From: an uncultured Eubacteriales bacterium
GTDB taxonomy: Bacteria; Bacillota; Clostridia; Oscillospirales; Oscillospiraceae
Length of the DNA stretch: 60,710 nucleotides
NCBI GenBank assembly: GCA_949293985.1
Contig: CASFFN010000004.1
Span: 1 to 60,710, forward strand
Direction of reading: 5' to 3'
In this document: piece after piece, positions 22,269 through 32,648 of the stretch
Numbering within the stretch: position 1 is the first letter of the stretch
Layout: each line of letters starts with the position of its first letter
Translations under genes and position numbers: made by a program
Notes under the pieces: model-generated
The model's database searches: none
What the model was told of the DNA's origin: nothing
Seen by the model: the letters and a program-made list of their open reading frames with translations, nothing else

Positions 22269-22345
22269 TGGCGACCCGGAACGGACTCGAACCGTCGACC
22301 TCCAGCGTGACAGGCTGGCGTGCTAACCGACTGCACCACCGGGCC
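22269..22345 (-). tRNA. tRNA-Asp (anticodon GUC)
   Basis: The acceptor arms are GGCCCGG and CCGGGTC with one G:U. The anticodon loop CTGTCAC gives GTC. CCA is encoded at 22271-22269. Confidence 0.95.
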
Positions 22346-22350
22346 AGATA

Positions 22351-22426
22351 TGGTGGGAACAACAGGGCTCGAACCTGTGACCCCATGCTTGTAAGGCATG
22401 TGCTCTCCCAGCTGAGCTATGCTCCC
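22351..22426 (-). tRNA. tRNA-Val (anticodon UAC)
   Basis: The 5' acceptor arm is GGGAGCA with 3' arm TGTTCCC. The anticodon loop CTTACAA gives TAC. CCA is encoded at 22353-22351. It is the first gene of the operon. Confidence 0.94.
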
Positions 22427-22467
22427 TTACCGCCTCGCCTTGGCTGCTCACCTCGGCGACATGGCAC

Positions 22468-22496
22468 ATTATATATGCTATCCGGCCATTTGTCAA
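22468..22496 (-). promoter_or_regulatory. Promoter of the five-tRNA operon
   Basis: Reverse strand: perfect TTGACA, 17-bp spacer, perfect TATAAT. Confidence 0.92.
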
Positions 22497-22578
22497 GCAC
22501 TTTTTCGCATATTTTTTCAAAAAAGCGTTTTTTTATAAAAAAGTTAGAAAAGCGCCGGTTATATCCGGTAAATCCCCA

Positions 22579-22611
22579 GGCGCCGGAGCCTCTGGATAAG
22601 ACTCCGGCGCC
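22579..22611 (-). terminator. Hairpin after hslO
   Basis: GGCGCCGGAG and CTCCGGCGCC form a 10-bp GC stem, 8 bases past the hslO stop. There is no immediate T-run, but T-rich sequence follows about 40 bases later. Confidence 0.55.
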
Positions 22612-22618
22612 GTCCGGA

Positions 22619-23497
22619 TTACAGGCTTTTCAGAATTTCCCCGATTTCTTCCGGGGTAAAGGTATAGACCGTATCGCAGAACTGGCACTCCACCGGGAAG
22701 GGCTTTCCCTCCGCTGCAATCTCCTCCAGCTCCTTTTTGCCGATGCTGATCAGGGCCTGGGTCACCCGCTCCCGGGAGCAGTAGCACTTGTAGGAAACCT
22801 CTGTGGTCTCCAGGAACACCACCCCCACATCGCCGCAAACCTGCCCCAGAATATCCTCCGGGGTCAGTCCCTGCTCCAACATGGCGGTAACGGAACCGGC
22901 CCGCTTGATGCCCGCCTCAATGGCGGCCACCGTCTCCTCCGAGGCCTCCGGCAGCAGCTGGATGAGATAGCCGCCCGCTACCTTCACACTCCGGTCCCGG
23001 TCCACCAGCACCCCCAGGGCGCAGGCGGTGGGGGTCTGCTCGCTGTACGCGAAGTAAGCGGTCACATCGTCCCCGATTTCTCCGGATACCAGCTCCGTGG
23101 AGCCCACATAAGGCTCTTTCATCCCCAAATCCCGGATAACCGTCAGGGTTCCTTCCTTGCCCACCGTTGCTCCCACATCCAGCTTGCCGGGGTACTTTTC
23201 CACCAGGGGCACCTTAGGCTCCACCACATAGCCCCGGACATTGCCCTGGGCATCGGAAACGCACACAATGGAGCCGATGGGGCCGCCGCCCCGGATTTGC
23301 AGGGTCATGGAGCCGTTTTCCACCTTCTGCATATTGCCCATCATGGAGGCCGCCGTGAGCGCCCGTCCAAAGGCCGCTGTGGCGTTGGGGGTGGTGCCCT
23401 GAATCTGGGCGCCCCTTCTTACCAATTCCGTGGAGCGGATGGCTACCATTTTCACAGAGCCGTCCATGCTCATACCACGCACCAAATAGTCACTCAT
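22619..23497 (-). CDS. hslO: Hsp33 redox-regulated holdase chaperone
   Basis: A 292-residue Hsp33, a cytosolic chaperone activated by oxidative unfolding. The C-terminal zinc switch is intact: Cys238-x-Cys240 (YKCYCSRE) and Cys271-x2-Cys274 (ECQFCDT). The N-terminal domain keeps RGMSMDGSVKMVAIRSTELV and TTPNATAAFGRALTAASMMG. Its start overlaps the end of the upstream methyltransferase gene by 4 bp, so they are co-translated. Confidence 0.95.
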   Translation of the reverse strand: MSDYLVRGMSMDGSVKMVAIRSTELVRRGAQIQGTTPNATAAFGRALTAASMMGNMQKVENGSMTLQIRGGGPIGSIVCVSDAQGNVRGYVVEPKVPLVEKYPGKLDVGATVGKEGTLTVIRDLGMKEPYVGSTELVSGEIGDDVTAYFAYSEQTPTACALGVLVDRDRSVKVAGGYLIQLLPEASEETVAAIEAGIKRAGSVTAMLEQGLTPEDILGQVCGDVGVVFLETTEVSYKCYCSRERVTQALISIGKKELEEIAAEGKPFPVECQFCDTVYTFTPEEIGEILKSL

Positions 23498-24243
23498 AGG
23501 ATTCTTCCCTTTCTGGCTTTGAAATAGATTCTCTGCTCCCCCGCTCTGGGCGGCTCCAGACGGCCGTCCCCAAAGACAGCAATCCGGGTAAAGCCCGCCT
23601 GCCGGAGCATGGCGGTCAGCTGCTCCCGGGAATAGGCATACTCCCGGTGCTCCTCAAAGCTCCGCCGCCACACCGGACCAACTCTTTGGAACAGGTCCAT
23701 CCCGTAGGAGCAGATATTGGTCTTTTCGTCAAATTCTCCCCGCCAGACGCAGTACACATCCTCGTCCTCATCCAGGAAAATCTGGTCATCCATAGCCCGG
23801 AGCTTTTCCGGGGTGTTCACATCAAAAATAAAGCAGCCGCCCGGGTTCAGTGCCCGGTAAATCCGGTTCAGGGCCTGCTGGCACACCTGGGGGTCCAGAA
23901 TATAGTCCAGACTGTCCAGAGCGCACACCGCCAGATCCACCCCTCTGGGCAGGCGCAGCCGCTCCAGAGGCTGGCACACGAACACAGGGGGATTTTCCAT
24001 ATTCTGCGCCTTCTGGCTGGCTACTGTCAGCATTTCCTCCGACATATCCACTCCGGTGACCTGCAAACCCTCCCGGGCCAGGCGCACCGCCACCGAGCCG
24101 GTTCCGCAGGCCAGGTCTGCCGCCGTTCTGGGGCGCAGGCCCTCCGCCTCCAGAATCTGCCGGTAAAAGGCCACTGTTTTCCCATAGTCCACATCCCGGG
24201 TCAGCCGGTCATAGCTCCGGGCCAGGGCGTGATAAGCATTCAT
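23494..24243 (-). CDS. Class I SAM-dependent methyltransferase
   Basis: A 249-residue Rossmann-fold methyltransferase. The SAM-binding motif I is TAADLACGTGSVAVRLA (about residues 40-56), an acidic residue in VTGVDMSEEML binds the ribose, and LAVCALDSLDYILDP follows as motif IV region. N-terminal YHALARSYDRL is common in the methyltransferase-25 group. The substrate is unknown. It is coupled to hslO downstream and separated from ftsZ by a strong terminator. Confidence 0.85.
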   Translation of the reverse strand: MNAYHALARSYDRLTRDVDYGKTVAFYRQILEAEGLRPRTAADLACGTGSVAVRLAREGLQVTGVDMSEEMLTVASQKAQNMENPPVFVCQPLERLRLPRGVDLAVCALDSLDYILDPQVCQQALNRIYRALNPGGCFIFDVNTPEKLRAMDDQIFLDEDEDVYCVWRGEFDEKTNICSYGMDLFQRVGPVWRRSFEEHREYAYSREQLTAMLRQAGFTRIAVFGDGRLEPPRAGEQRIYFKARKGRIL

Positions 24244-24255
24244 AGGCTTCTCCTT

Positions 24256-24289
24256 TATAAAAAACCATCCCGGACAAAATGTCCGGGAC
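24256..24289 (-). terminator. Terminator of ftsZ
   Basis: Reverse strand: GTCCCGGACA and TGTCCGGGAT form a 10-bp stem followed by GGTTTTTTAT. Confidence 0.9.
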
Positions 24290-24303
24290 GGGCAGAAAGT
24301 TCC

Positions 24304-25356
<1,053 letters not shown>

Positions 25357-25426
25357 ATTCTTCTCCTCCTATGTATGGTTTGCTAAAAATCCAGGGGATT
25401 TGCAGTAAATACAATGTTACTTCCTT

Positions 25427-25455
25427 ATTCTATCGTGAAAATACCATTTGGTCAA
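25427..25455 (-). promoter_or_regulatory. Promoter of ftsZ
   Basis: Reverse strand: -35 TTGACC, 17-bp spacer, -10 TAGAAT, about 70 bases before the ftsZ start. It sits in the short AT-rich gap after ftsQ. Confidence 0.75.
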
Positions 25456-25492
25456 TAGAAAATCTTACTTTTTTCCCAAAGAATTTACATAA

Positions 25493-26494
25493 CTAATTGT
25501 CTGCATTGCCAAATGGGGTATATCCCACCTGGTTCGGCCAGGTGGTAAAGCTGGCGTCCAGCACGCCGCTTTCATAGGAGGCCAGCTGGCGGATAGCCAT
25601 GGCCGCGGCGTTGACCTTATAGGCCAGGTTGCTTCCGTCCCCCAGCCTCACCTGATACTGCTGGGTATAAAAGAACTCCAGCTGGGTCAAATCCCCCACC
25701 TGGATGGAGGCGATTTTATCCTTCAGATTGTTGGCCGCCAGCTGCTCTGCCAGAGCCAGCGCCATTTCCAGCTTCTGGGTCTGGGTCGCGGTGTCCTGGG
25801 TTGCCTGTGTGGGCTGGGTGGGCTCTGAGGGGTCGGTGGCTTCCGAGGAGGGCTCCGTCTGTTCGGTGGAATCCCCTGTGGCATCCCCCGTGGGATCGGT
25901 AGCCTCCGGCTCCGGCTGCCAGGCAGCCGCCTGCTCCCCTGCCTGGGGGTCCTGAAGCTTCACACCTTCAATTCTGGTACAGCCGGCTACGGTGGCGCTG
26001 TCCGTCTGCTGGAGCACCCGTCCGTCCCCGGAAATGAGCCACCAGGTGTCGTTCTGGTCCAGAATACCGTACAGCTCCTGCCGCTCCATCTCCACGATGT
26101 CAATATGTACCGTATCCGGCAATTTTATACTCACCCGGACGCTGCCCACATAGGGAAGCTGGGAGATGATTCTGCCGCTGATCTGGGCCTCGTTGATACC
26201 CAGCAGCTGGGAGCCCTCCCGGATTCCCGAGGCCTCCCGGATTTCCCAGGCGGTATACCGGCTGGCTCCGGACACGGTGATATTCTCCACTTTGAAAAAA
26301 ACGGAAATGCCCATAACAATGGCAATCACCACCGCCAGCACCGTTGCCAGCCGCAGGAGGAAGCGGTTGCGCTGGAAGGGCTTGGGCTGGGTATACACCA
26401 CATCCTCCCACTCCCGTTTGGGTCTTCTTTTCCGCTGGGGCCTGTTGGTTTGCGCCGGCGGTCTTCTCCCGCCGGTCTTCTCTCTGGTAGCCAT
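25493..26494 (-). CDS. ftsQ: Division protein FtsQ/DivIB
   Basis: A 333-residue bitopic membrane protein. A basic cytoplasmic N-terminus (residues 1-43) is followed by one membrane helix (about 45-67), a POTRA domain starting VENITVSGASRYTAWEI, and the FtsQ beta domain. Inside the beta domain, residues about 191-240 form a low-complexity insert rich in Thr, Pro, Glu, Asp and Gln that is not usual for the family. It ends the main dcw transcript; FtsQ links FtsL and the division synthase. AAGGAG precedes the ATG. Confidence 0.85.
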   Translation of the reverse strand: MATREKTGGRRPPAQTNRPQRKRRPKREWEDVVYTQPKPFQRNRFLLRLATVLAVVIAIVMGISVFFKVENITVSGASRYTAWEIREASGIREGSQLLGINEAQISGRIISQLPYVGSVRVSIKLPDTVHIDIVEMERQELYGILDQNDTWWLISGDGRVLQQTDSATVAGCTRIEGVKLQDPQAGEQAAAWQPEPEATDPTGDATGDSTEQTEPSSEATDPSEPTQPTQATQDTATQTQKLEMALALAEQLAANNLKDKIASIQVGDLTQLEFFYTQQYQVRLGDGSNLAYKVNAAAMAIRQLASYESGVLDASFTTWPNQVGYTPFGNADN

Positions 26495-26505
26495 AGGCTT
26501 TCTCC

Positions 26506-27636
26506 TTATTTGTTTCCTTTTGTCAGTTCCCGCATAATCTTGCAGACCTGCTCGGCGCTGTCGGGAATGGAAATCCCGTGGAGCGCCTTTACCATAGACG
26601 CATACCGGGGCTGATCTTTCAAAAGCCCCGTAATGCAGTCCATCACCGCCTGGGCGCTGCTGTCCTTTTCCAGCATGACGACCGCGCCCCCCTTATCCTC
26701 CAGAGCACGGGCATTCTTTTCCTGGTGATTGTCCGTCACATTGGGGGAAGGGATCAGAATACAGGGCTTGCCGCAGGCGGCGATTTCGTTGCAGGAGGAG
26801 GCGCCGGCCCGGCTGATTACAATATCCGCCGCCGTCATTACCGTGGGCATATCATAGATATATTCCTTCATGGAGATGGAAGTCTCCTTCTCCAGGTCAA
26901 CGCCCTTGGCCTTTACCAGCTGGGGCATCCACCGCCAGCCGAAGCTGCCCACCCCGTGGATATGCTGGAAGGGGTAGCCTGCCAGCTTTTCCAGCCGGAA
27001 CAGCTCCGCAATCATCTGGTTCATCGCCTCGGCGCCCTGGCTTCCGAAGGTGGACACCACCACCGGGCGGTCATCCAGCCCCAGGATGCTCCGGGCCTGG
27101 GCCTTATCCGTGTAAATGAACTCCCGGCGCACCGGCATACCCACCACGGAAACCTTCTTGGGGTCCGGGTAGTACTTGGCGCTGCCGGAGAAGCAAACCA
27201 GCACCCGGTCCACCCATTTGGCGGCCATCCGGGTGGTCATACCCGGCACGGCGTTGCTCTCGTGGACACAGGTGGGGATGCCCATGCGGCTTCCCGCAAG
27301 CAATGCCGGGAAGCTGGCGTATCCGCCGGTTCCCACGATCACCTGGGGCCCGAACTCCCGGAAAATCTTTTTGCAGGCCGCCACCGCTTTCAGGGTGGAG
27401 ATTACCGTCTTTACATTGTGCCACACCGCCGCCGGCGTCTTGCCCCGGCTGACGCCGTGGGTTTCCAGGCTCACCAGCTCATAGCCTGCCTTGGGAATCA
27501 GCTCCCTTTCCATTTTCTCCGTACCGCCGATAAACAGAATCCGGCTGTCCGGGTAATGCTCCTTCCAGGTATTGGCGATGGCGATGGCCGGCACGATATG
27601 TCCGCCGGTGCCGCCACAGGTAAATACGACATTCAC
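26506..27636 (-). CDS. murG: UDP-GlcNAc--lipid I GlcNAc transferase MurG
   Basis: A 376-residue GT28 glycosyltransferase making lipid II from lipid I at the inner face of the membrane. The N-terminal glycine loop is TCGGTGGHIVPAIAIA, a second loop is TFGSQGAEAMNQ, and the UDP-GlcNAc-binding region is ISRAGASSCNEIAACGKPCILIPSPNV. All are canonical. Its start overlaps the ftsW stop by 4 bp. Confidence 0.96.
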   Translation of the reverse strand: MNVVFTCGGTGGHIVPAIAIANTWKEHYPDSRILFIGGTEKMERELIPKAGYELVSLETHGVSRGKTPAAVWHNVKTVISTLKAVAACKKIFREFGPQVIVGTGGYASFPALLAGSRMGIPTCVHESNAVPGMTTRMAAKWVDRVLVCFSGSAKYYPDPKKVSVVGMPVRREFIYTDKAQARSILGLDDRPVVVSTFGSQGAEAMNQMIAELFRLEKLAGYPFQHIHGVGSFGWRWMPQLVKAKGVDLEKETSISMKEYIYDMPTVMTAADIVISRAGASSCNEIAACGKPCILIPSPNVTDNHQEKNARALEDKGGAVVMLEKDSSAQAVMDCITGLLKDQPRYASMVKALHGISIPDSAEQVCKIMRELTKGNK

Positions 27637-28802
27637 AGCAAGTCCTCCTGTCCCTTTGCCCGGTTTCGCTGCCGGGAAATACTCAAAACAATCCCCATCT
27701 CCCCCAGGTTCACCGCCAGAGCCGTCCCCCCGTAGGAGAAAAAGGGCATGGCAATTCCTGTGGAGGGCAGCAGATTGGTGACGACCCCCAGGTTCAGCAC
27801 CACCTGCACCCCGATGAGGGTGATCAGGCCCGCGGCCAGCACCGTCGAAAACCGGTCCCGGGCCTGCAGGGCAATCCAGTATCCCCGAAGAATCAGAAGC
27901 ATAAAGAGCAGTATAATGCCCATAGCCCCTGCAAAACCCAACTCCTCGCAGATAATGGCAAAAATATAGTCGTTATATTGAAAAGGCAGATACATATATT
28001 TCTGCCTGCTTTTTCCGAATCCCAATCCGAACAGCCCCCCGGAGCCAATGGCGTAAAGGGACTGCAAAATCTGATACCCCGTATCCGACGGGTCCTGCTC
28101 CGGGTGGAGCCAGGCGGTGACCCGGTCCCCGGCATAACCCATGAGGCGGGTATACACCAGGACGAACACCCCGGCAAAGCCTGCTCCCATGCCCAGCCAC
28201 TTGAGGCTGGTGCCGGCCACAAACATCATCACCACCGCCACCAGACCCATAAGCATGATGGCGGAAAGGTGCTTTTCCAAAGCCAGGGGCGCCAGAATCC
28301 CCAGAAGGGCCGCGCCGAAGCCCAGCACCCCGTACCGGAAGGTTTTGGCATAGCCCCCAAACCCCCGGGTCAGCTTGGCAAACAGAAGTATCAGGGTGAA
28401 TTTGGCAATCTCCGAGGGCTGAAACTGCACCCCGGCAATATTAATCCACCGCTTGGCGCCGTTTACCGACTCCCCGAACACCAGTACCGACAGCAGCAGC
28501 AAAATGCTGATACCGTAAAGCGGCCAGGCCACTTTCAGCCAAAACTGTGCCGGAATCCGGCTGGCAAGGCCCATGGCCGCCAAGCCAATGACCGCGCACA
28601 CCAGTTGCTTTTCTAAGTACCGGGTAGTGGTGGCATATTTGGTATCGTACGCGCTCTGGGCCGCGCTGGCGGAGTAGAGCATGGTAAGTCCCACCGCCAG
28701 CAGGGTCAGAAGCAGCAGCAAAAAAGGAATATCTACACTTTCACCCCGGGAAATTCTTCCCAGGCGGTTCTCTTTGGCATACAGACGGCGCTGTATTGCC
28801 AT
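27633..28802 (-). CDS. ftsW: SEDS peptidoglycan polymerase FtsW
   Basis: A 389-residue ten-helix SEDS protein. Typical stretches are the conserved KRWINIAGVQFQPSEIAKFTLILLFAK, the ICEELGFAGAMGIILLF region with the catalytic-loop acidic residue, and the C-terminal STGIAMPFFSYGGTALAVNL. The position between mraY and murG identifies it as FtsW (or SpoVE-like) rather than RodA. It works with the PBP encoded upstream (32649-34976). Confidence 0.93.
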   Translation of the reverse strand: MAIQRRLYAKENRLGRISRGESVDIPFLLLLLTLLAVGLTMLYSASAAQSAYDTKYATTTRYLEKQLVCAVIGLAAMGLASRIPAQFWLKVAWPLYGISILLLLSVLVFGESVNGAKRWINIAGVQFQPSEIAKFTLILLFAKLTRGFGGYAKTFRYGVLGFGAALLGILAPLALEKHLSAIMLMGLVAVVMMFVAGTSLKWLGMGAGFAGVFVLVYTRLMGYAGDRVTAWLHPEQDPSDTGYQILQSLYAIGSGGLFGLGFGKSRQKYMYLPFQYNDYIFAIICEELGFAGAMGIILLFMLLILRGYWIALQARDRFSTVLAAGLITLIGVQVVLNLGVVTNLLPSTGIAMPFFSYGGTALAVNLGEMGIVLSISRQRNRAKGQEDLL

Positions 28803-28815
28803 AGAAGCTCCTTTC

Positions 28816-29793
28816 TCAGCCTACAAGACCGGAAATTCCAAACCAGGCCAGCAGACACATCACCGCCGACACAGTTGCAAACACAATCACAATCCTCTCT
28901 TCCTTCCAGCCGCACATCTCAAAATGGTGGTGGATGGGAGCCATCTTAAAGAATCGTTTGCCATGGGTGGCCTTGAAATAGGTAATCTGAATCAAATCGG
29001 ACACCGTCTCCACAATGTAGACAAAGCCCACCAGAATGAGAATCAGGGGAATGTCCAGGGCAAATGCCATGGCGCACACAATGCCCCCCAAAAACAAAGA
29101 GCCGGTATCTCCCATAAACACCTTGGCAGGATGCCAGTTGTAGAACAGGTAGGCGATAAGGCCGCCCACCAGAGCCGCCGGCAGCAGCGCCAGGTCGTAG
29201 CGCTTCATGCCAATAGAGGCGGCGGTAAAGAACACCATCACCGGGATGGTGACGCTGGAGGAAAGGCCGTCGATGCCATCGGTAAGGTTCACCGCATTGA
29301 CGCAGCCCACCATCACGAACATGGCAAAGAAGATGTAAAGGAGGGGATGGACCTGGAACCGCACATCCACGAAGGGGATATACAAATCACAGGTAAGGAT
29401 GCCCTGCTTGTAAAGCAGATACAGGAAAATGGCAGACACCGCCATCTGGAGCATGGCCTTTTGGAGAGCCGTCAGACCCAGGTCCCGCTTGTACTTTACC
29501 TTGCAGTAGTCATCCAGAAAGCCCACGAGACCAAAGCACAGTCCCAGAATCAGGACATAGAATACGGAGTGGTCCTGGATTACCCCGATATTGGCCAGCA
29601 AACACACAATGGCTGCCAGAATGAACATGAGGCCGCCCATGAGGGGAGTGCCCGCCTTGTTGTTGTGCCAGGTGGGGCCGATTTCCCGGACGGACTGGCC
29701 CGCCTTCAGGGCCCGCAGCAGGGGCAGCAGGAAATAGCCCAGCACGGCAGTGAGAATCAGGCTCGCGCCTGCGGTAATCAATACGCTTGTCAT
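28816..29793 (-). CDS. mraY: Phospho-MurNAc-pentapeptide transferase
   Basis: A 325-residue polytopic enzyme transferring phospho-MurNAc-pentapeptide to undecaprenyl phosphate (lipid I). The catalytic motifs are FLDDYCKVKYKRDLGLT (Asp-Asp), NLTDGIDGLSSSVT, and MAPIHHHFEMCGW (HHH). Ten hydrophobic segments are evident. The next gene downstream is ftsW, not murD as in most clusters. Confidence 0.96.
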   Translation of the reverse strand: MTSVLITAGASLILTAVLGYFLLPLLRALKAGQSVREIGPTWHNNKAGTPLMGGLMFILAAIVCLLANIGVIQDHSVFYVLILGLCFGLVGFLDDYCKVKYKRDLGLTALQKAMLQMAVSAIFLYLLYKQGILTCDLYIPFVDVRFQVHPLLYIFFAMFVMVGCVNAVNLTDGIDGLSSSVTIPVMVFFTAASIGMKRYDLALLPAALVGGLIAYLFYNWHPAKVFMGDTGSLFLGGIVCAMAFALDIPLILILVGFVYIVETVSDLIQITYFKATHGKRFFKMAPIHHHFEMCGWKEERIVIVFATVSAVMCLLAWFGISGLVG

Positions 29794-29807
29794 GGATCTT
29801 CCTCCGA

Positions 29808-31169
29808 TTATTCTTCCGTTTTCAAAAATTCTTCCAGGGCCAGCTCCATCCGCATTCCCCGGGAGCCTTTGAACAGCAGCACATCCCCCGGTCTTGTCAT
29901 CTGCTTCAGAGCCTTTACCAGCTTACTCCGGTCCTCAAAGGCCTTGGCCCGGCTCAGGGGCATACCGCCGGTAATGGCGCCCCCCAGCACCCGGCTGCTG
30001 CTGGGGCCGTAGGCAAACAGCAAATCCGCCTGCTCCGCGGCGATTCGCCCTACCTTATAATGCTCCGCCGCGCTGGCAAAACCCAGCTCCAGCATATCCC
30101 CCAGCACCGCCACATGGCGGCCGGGACGATTGTGCAGCACCCGCAGGGCAGCCGCCATGGACTCGGGGCCAGCGTTATAGCAGTCCTTGATAATGGTGAA
30201 GCCATTGACCTCCAGAATCTCCTGCCGGCCTTCCATATTCCGGAAGTGCTCCAGGCCCTCCTGAATTTTGTCCATCGGTACCCCCAGACCCAGGCCCACG
30301 GAAACCGCCGCCAGAGCGTCGTGGACATAATGCATTCCTTCCACCGGCAGCCGTACCGGAAACTCTCCCTGGGGGGTCTTTACCCGGAAGGAAACCTCGC
30401 CGGGCCGCTCCCGCACATCCCGCGCCTGTACCTGGCACTGGTCGTTCTCCACGCCAAAATACCGGGCGGGGACGGTGGTCGTTCCCCGGCAATGCCACAG
30501 CAGGGGGTCATCGCCGTTTAAGTAAAGGGTTCCGTCTTCCGGCATACCCTCCTGAATTTCCATCTTGGCCTTGAGAATTCCCTCCCGGGAGCCCAAAAAC
30601 TCAATGTGCATGGTGCCGATGTTCACCACCACCGCCAGCTCCGGCCGGGCAATTTCCGTCAGGTAGGCAATCTCCCGGAAATGGTTCATACCCATCTCCA
30701 TCACCGCCACCTGGGTATCCTCCGGCATGGAAAGGATGGCCATGGGCATACCGATGTCGTTGTTATGGTTGGCAGGGGTCTTGGCCACCCGGTAAGCGCC
30801 TTCCAGCACCGCCGCCACCATCTCCTTGGTGGTGCTTTTGCCCACGGAGCCGGTGACGCCCACCACCTTCATCCCCAGGCGCAGCCGCTCCTGTCTGGCA
30901 ATCTCGCCCAAAGCCAGCCGCACATCCGGCACCACAATGGCAGGATAATCCCCGTCGCAGTGGGTGCACAGCACCGCCGCCGCACCTTTTTCCAAAGCTG
31001 CGGGGATAAAGTCGTGTCCGTCCCGGGCTCCCTGCAGAGCCAGGAACAGCTGCCCCGGCTGAATCTTCCGGCTGTCGTTGTTGGCACCCAGGAAGGTAAC
31101 CTCTTTATATTTTTCCTGCACGCTGCCGCCGCACCAAAGGGCCGCCTGCCGCAACGAAATTCTGCCCAT
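29808..31169 (-). CDS. murF: UDP-MurNAc-tripeptide--D-Ala-D-Ala ligase
   Basis: A 453-residue Mur ligase adding D-Ala-D-Ala. The ATP loop is GVTGSVGKSTTKEM (about residues 107-120), followed by KTPANHNNDIGMPM and the later NDCYNAGPESM-type segment (here KDCYNAGPESM) of MurF. It starts two bases after the murE stop region. Confidence 0.95.
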   Translation of the reverse strand: MGRISLRQAALWCGGSVQEKYKEVTFLGANNDSRKIQPGQLFLALQGARDGHDFIPAALEKGAAAVLCTHCDGDYPAIVVPDVRLALGEIARQERLRLGMKVVGVTGSVGKSTTKEMVAAVLEGAYRVAKTPANHNNDIGMPMAILSMPEDTQVAVMEMGMNHFREIAYLTEIARPELAVVVNIGTMHIEFLGSREGILKAKMEIQEGMPEDGTLYLNGDDPLLWHCRGTTTVPARYFGVENDQCQVQARDVRERPGEVSFRVKTPQGEFPVRLPVEGMHYVHDALAAVSVGLGLGVPMDKIQEGLEHFRNMEGRQEILEVNGFTIIKDCYNAGPESMAAALRVLHNRPGRHVAVLGDMLELGFASAAEHYKVGRIAAEQADLLFAYGPSSSRVLGGAITGGMPLSRAKAFEDRSKLVKALKQMTRPGDVLLFKGSRGMRMELALEEFLKTEE

Positions 31170-31171
31170 AC

Positions 31172-32623
31172 TCAGTTCCTCTTTTCCTCAAGATAAGCGG
31201 CAACCACTTCCCGCTCATCCAGGTGGCGCTTTACCCCCCGGATCTCCTGATAGGTTTCATGGCCCTTTCCGGCCAGTATAATTATATCATGCTTTTCCCC
31301 AATGTCCATAGCGTAAGCAATGGCTTTTGGGCGATTTTCTATCACTTTATAATTCTTTTTCCCAGAATCTACCCCCGCAAGAATATCCTGGATGATGGCC
31401 ATGGGCTCCTCCGTTCGGGGATTGTCGGAGGTAATTACCGCAATGTCTGCCAAATCTGTGGCGATTTTTCCCATGATGGGCCGCTTGACGGGGTCCCGGT
31501 CGCCGCCGCAGCCGAACACCACGATCACCCGTCCCTTACAGAAACCTCTCACGGACTGGAGTACATTTTGGAGGCCGTCCGGGGTGTGGGCGTAGTCGAT
31601 GAGCACCGTGTAGGGCTTGCCGGGGGTGGGAACCACCTCCACCCGCCCCTTCACGCCCGGCGCTGTCGCCAGCGCCCCGGCCGCCGCCTCCAGGGAAATC
31701 CCCAGGCTCAGGGCGCAGCCCAGCACCGTCAGGGCGTTATACACCGTGAATTTTCCCGGAATGGGCACCCGGACAGGCACGCTTTTCTCTCCTTGCCGGG
31801 CGGTAAAGGTCACCCCATCCGGCAGCAGCTCCATATTCTCCGCCCACAGCCCCGCCGGGGATTTGGCGGAGGTGGTAATCACCGGGCAGGTGCATTTGCC
31901 CAGAATCCGGGGGCACCAGGGGTCATCTCCGTTTACCACCGCCCGGCTGCACCGGGCAAAAAGCTCCGCCTTGGCGTCGCAGTAATTTTCCATGGTCTTA
32001 TGAAAATCCAGGTGGTCCTCCGTCAGGTTGGTAAAGGCCGCCACTTCATAGTGAAGGCCCCCCACTCTGTCCAGGGCGATGGCATGGGAGGACACCTCCA
32101 TAACGGCGTAGGTGCAGCCCGCCTCCACCATCGCCGCCAGCAGTCCCTGAAGCTCAAAGCTCTCCGGGGTGGTGCGCTCCGTGGGGACGCGACGGCTTCC
32201 AATCCAGTTGTCCATGGTGCCGATCAGCCCCACCTTGGCCCCCAGCACCTGCTCGATGACATATTTCAGAAGCAGGGTGGCAGAGGTCTTGCCGTTGGTG
32301 CCGGTGATGCCGATGAGTTTCAGCTTCTTCCCCGGCTGAGAGTAGTAGTTTGCCCCAATCTGGGCCAGGGCCAGCCGGTCGGACACCACCTGCACCCCGG
32401 GAACCCCCTCCGGAAGAGGCTGGGCGGACACCACGCAGGCCGCCCCTTTTTCCATAGCCATGGGGATGAACCGGTTGCCGTCGGAGGCAAAGCCGGTGAC
32501 CGCCACGAAAAGGTCACCCTCTCCCACCTTCCGGGAATCGTAGGCCACATGGGCAATCTCCATATCCATATCCGCCGTGGCCTGCACCACCTGCACGTTT
32601 TCCAAAATTTCTCTGAGCTTCAT
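31172..32623 (-). CDS. murE: UDP-MurNAc-L-Ala-D-Glu--meso-DAP ligase
   Basis: A 483-residue Mur ligase adding the third stem-peptide residue. The ATP loop is GITGTNGKTSATLL; the UMAG-binding part has TERTTPESFELQ and VMEVSSHA. The amino-acid selectivity motif is DNPRTEEP, the DNPR form associated with meso-diaminopimelate rather than lysine. So the wall stem peptide is predicted to contain meso-DAP. Confidence 0.95.
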   Translation of the reverse strand: MKLREILENVQVVQATADMDMEIAHVAYDSRKVGEGDLFVAVTGFASDGNRFIPMAMEKGAACVVSAQPLPEGVPGVQVVSDRLALAQIGANYYSQPGKKLKLIGITGTNGKTSATLLLKYVIEQVLGAKVGLIGTMDNWIGSRRVPTERTTPESFELQGLLAAMVEAGCTYAVMEVSSHAIALDRVGGLHYEVAAFTNLTEDHLDFHKTMENYCDAKAELFARCSRAVVNGDDPWCPRILGKCTCPVITTSAKSPAGLWAENMELLPDGVTFTARQGEKSVPVRVPIPGKFTVYNALTVLGCALSLGISLEAAAGALATAPGVKGRVEVVPTPGKPYTVLIDYAHTPDGLQNVLQSVRGFCKGRVIVVFGCGGDRDPVKRPIMGKIATDLADIAVITSDNPRTEEPMAIIQDILAGVDSGKKNYKVIENRPKAIAYAMDIGEKHDIIILAGKGHETYQEIRGVKRHLDEREVVAAYLEEKRN

Positions 32624-32648
32624 AGGTAAATCTCCTTATATAAGCGAA

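Noticed and set aside
22259..23527. A 422-codon forward open frame running through two tRNAs and hslO
   Set aside because: It translates tRNA genes and the antisense of hslO, so it is not a gene.
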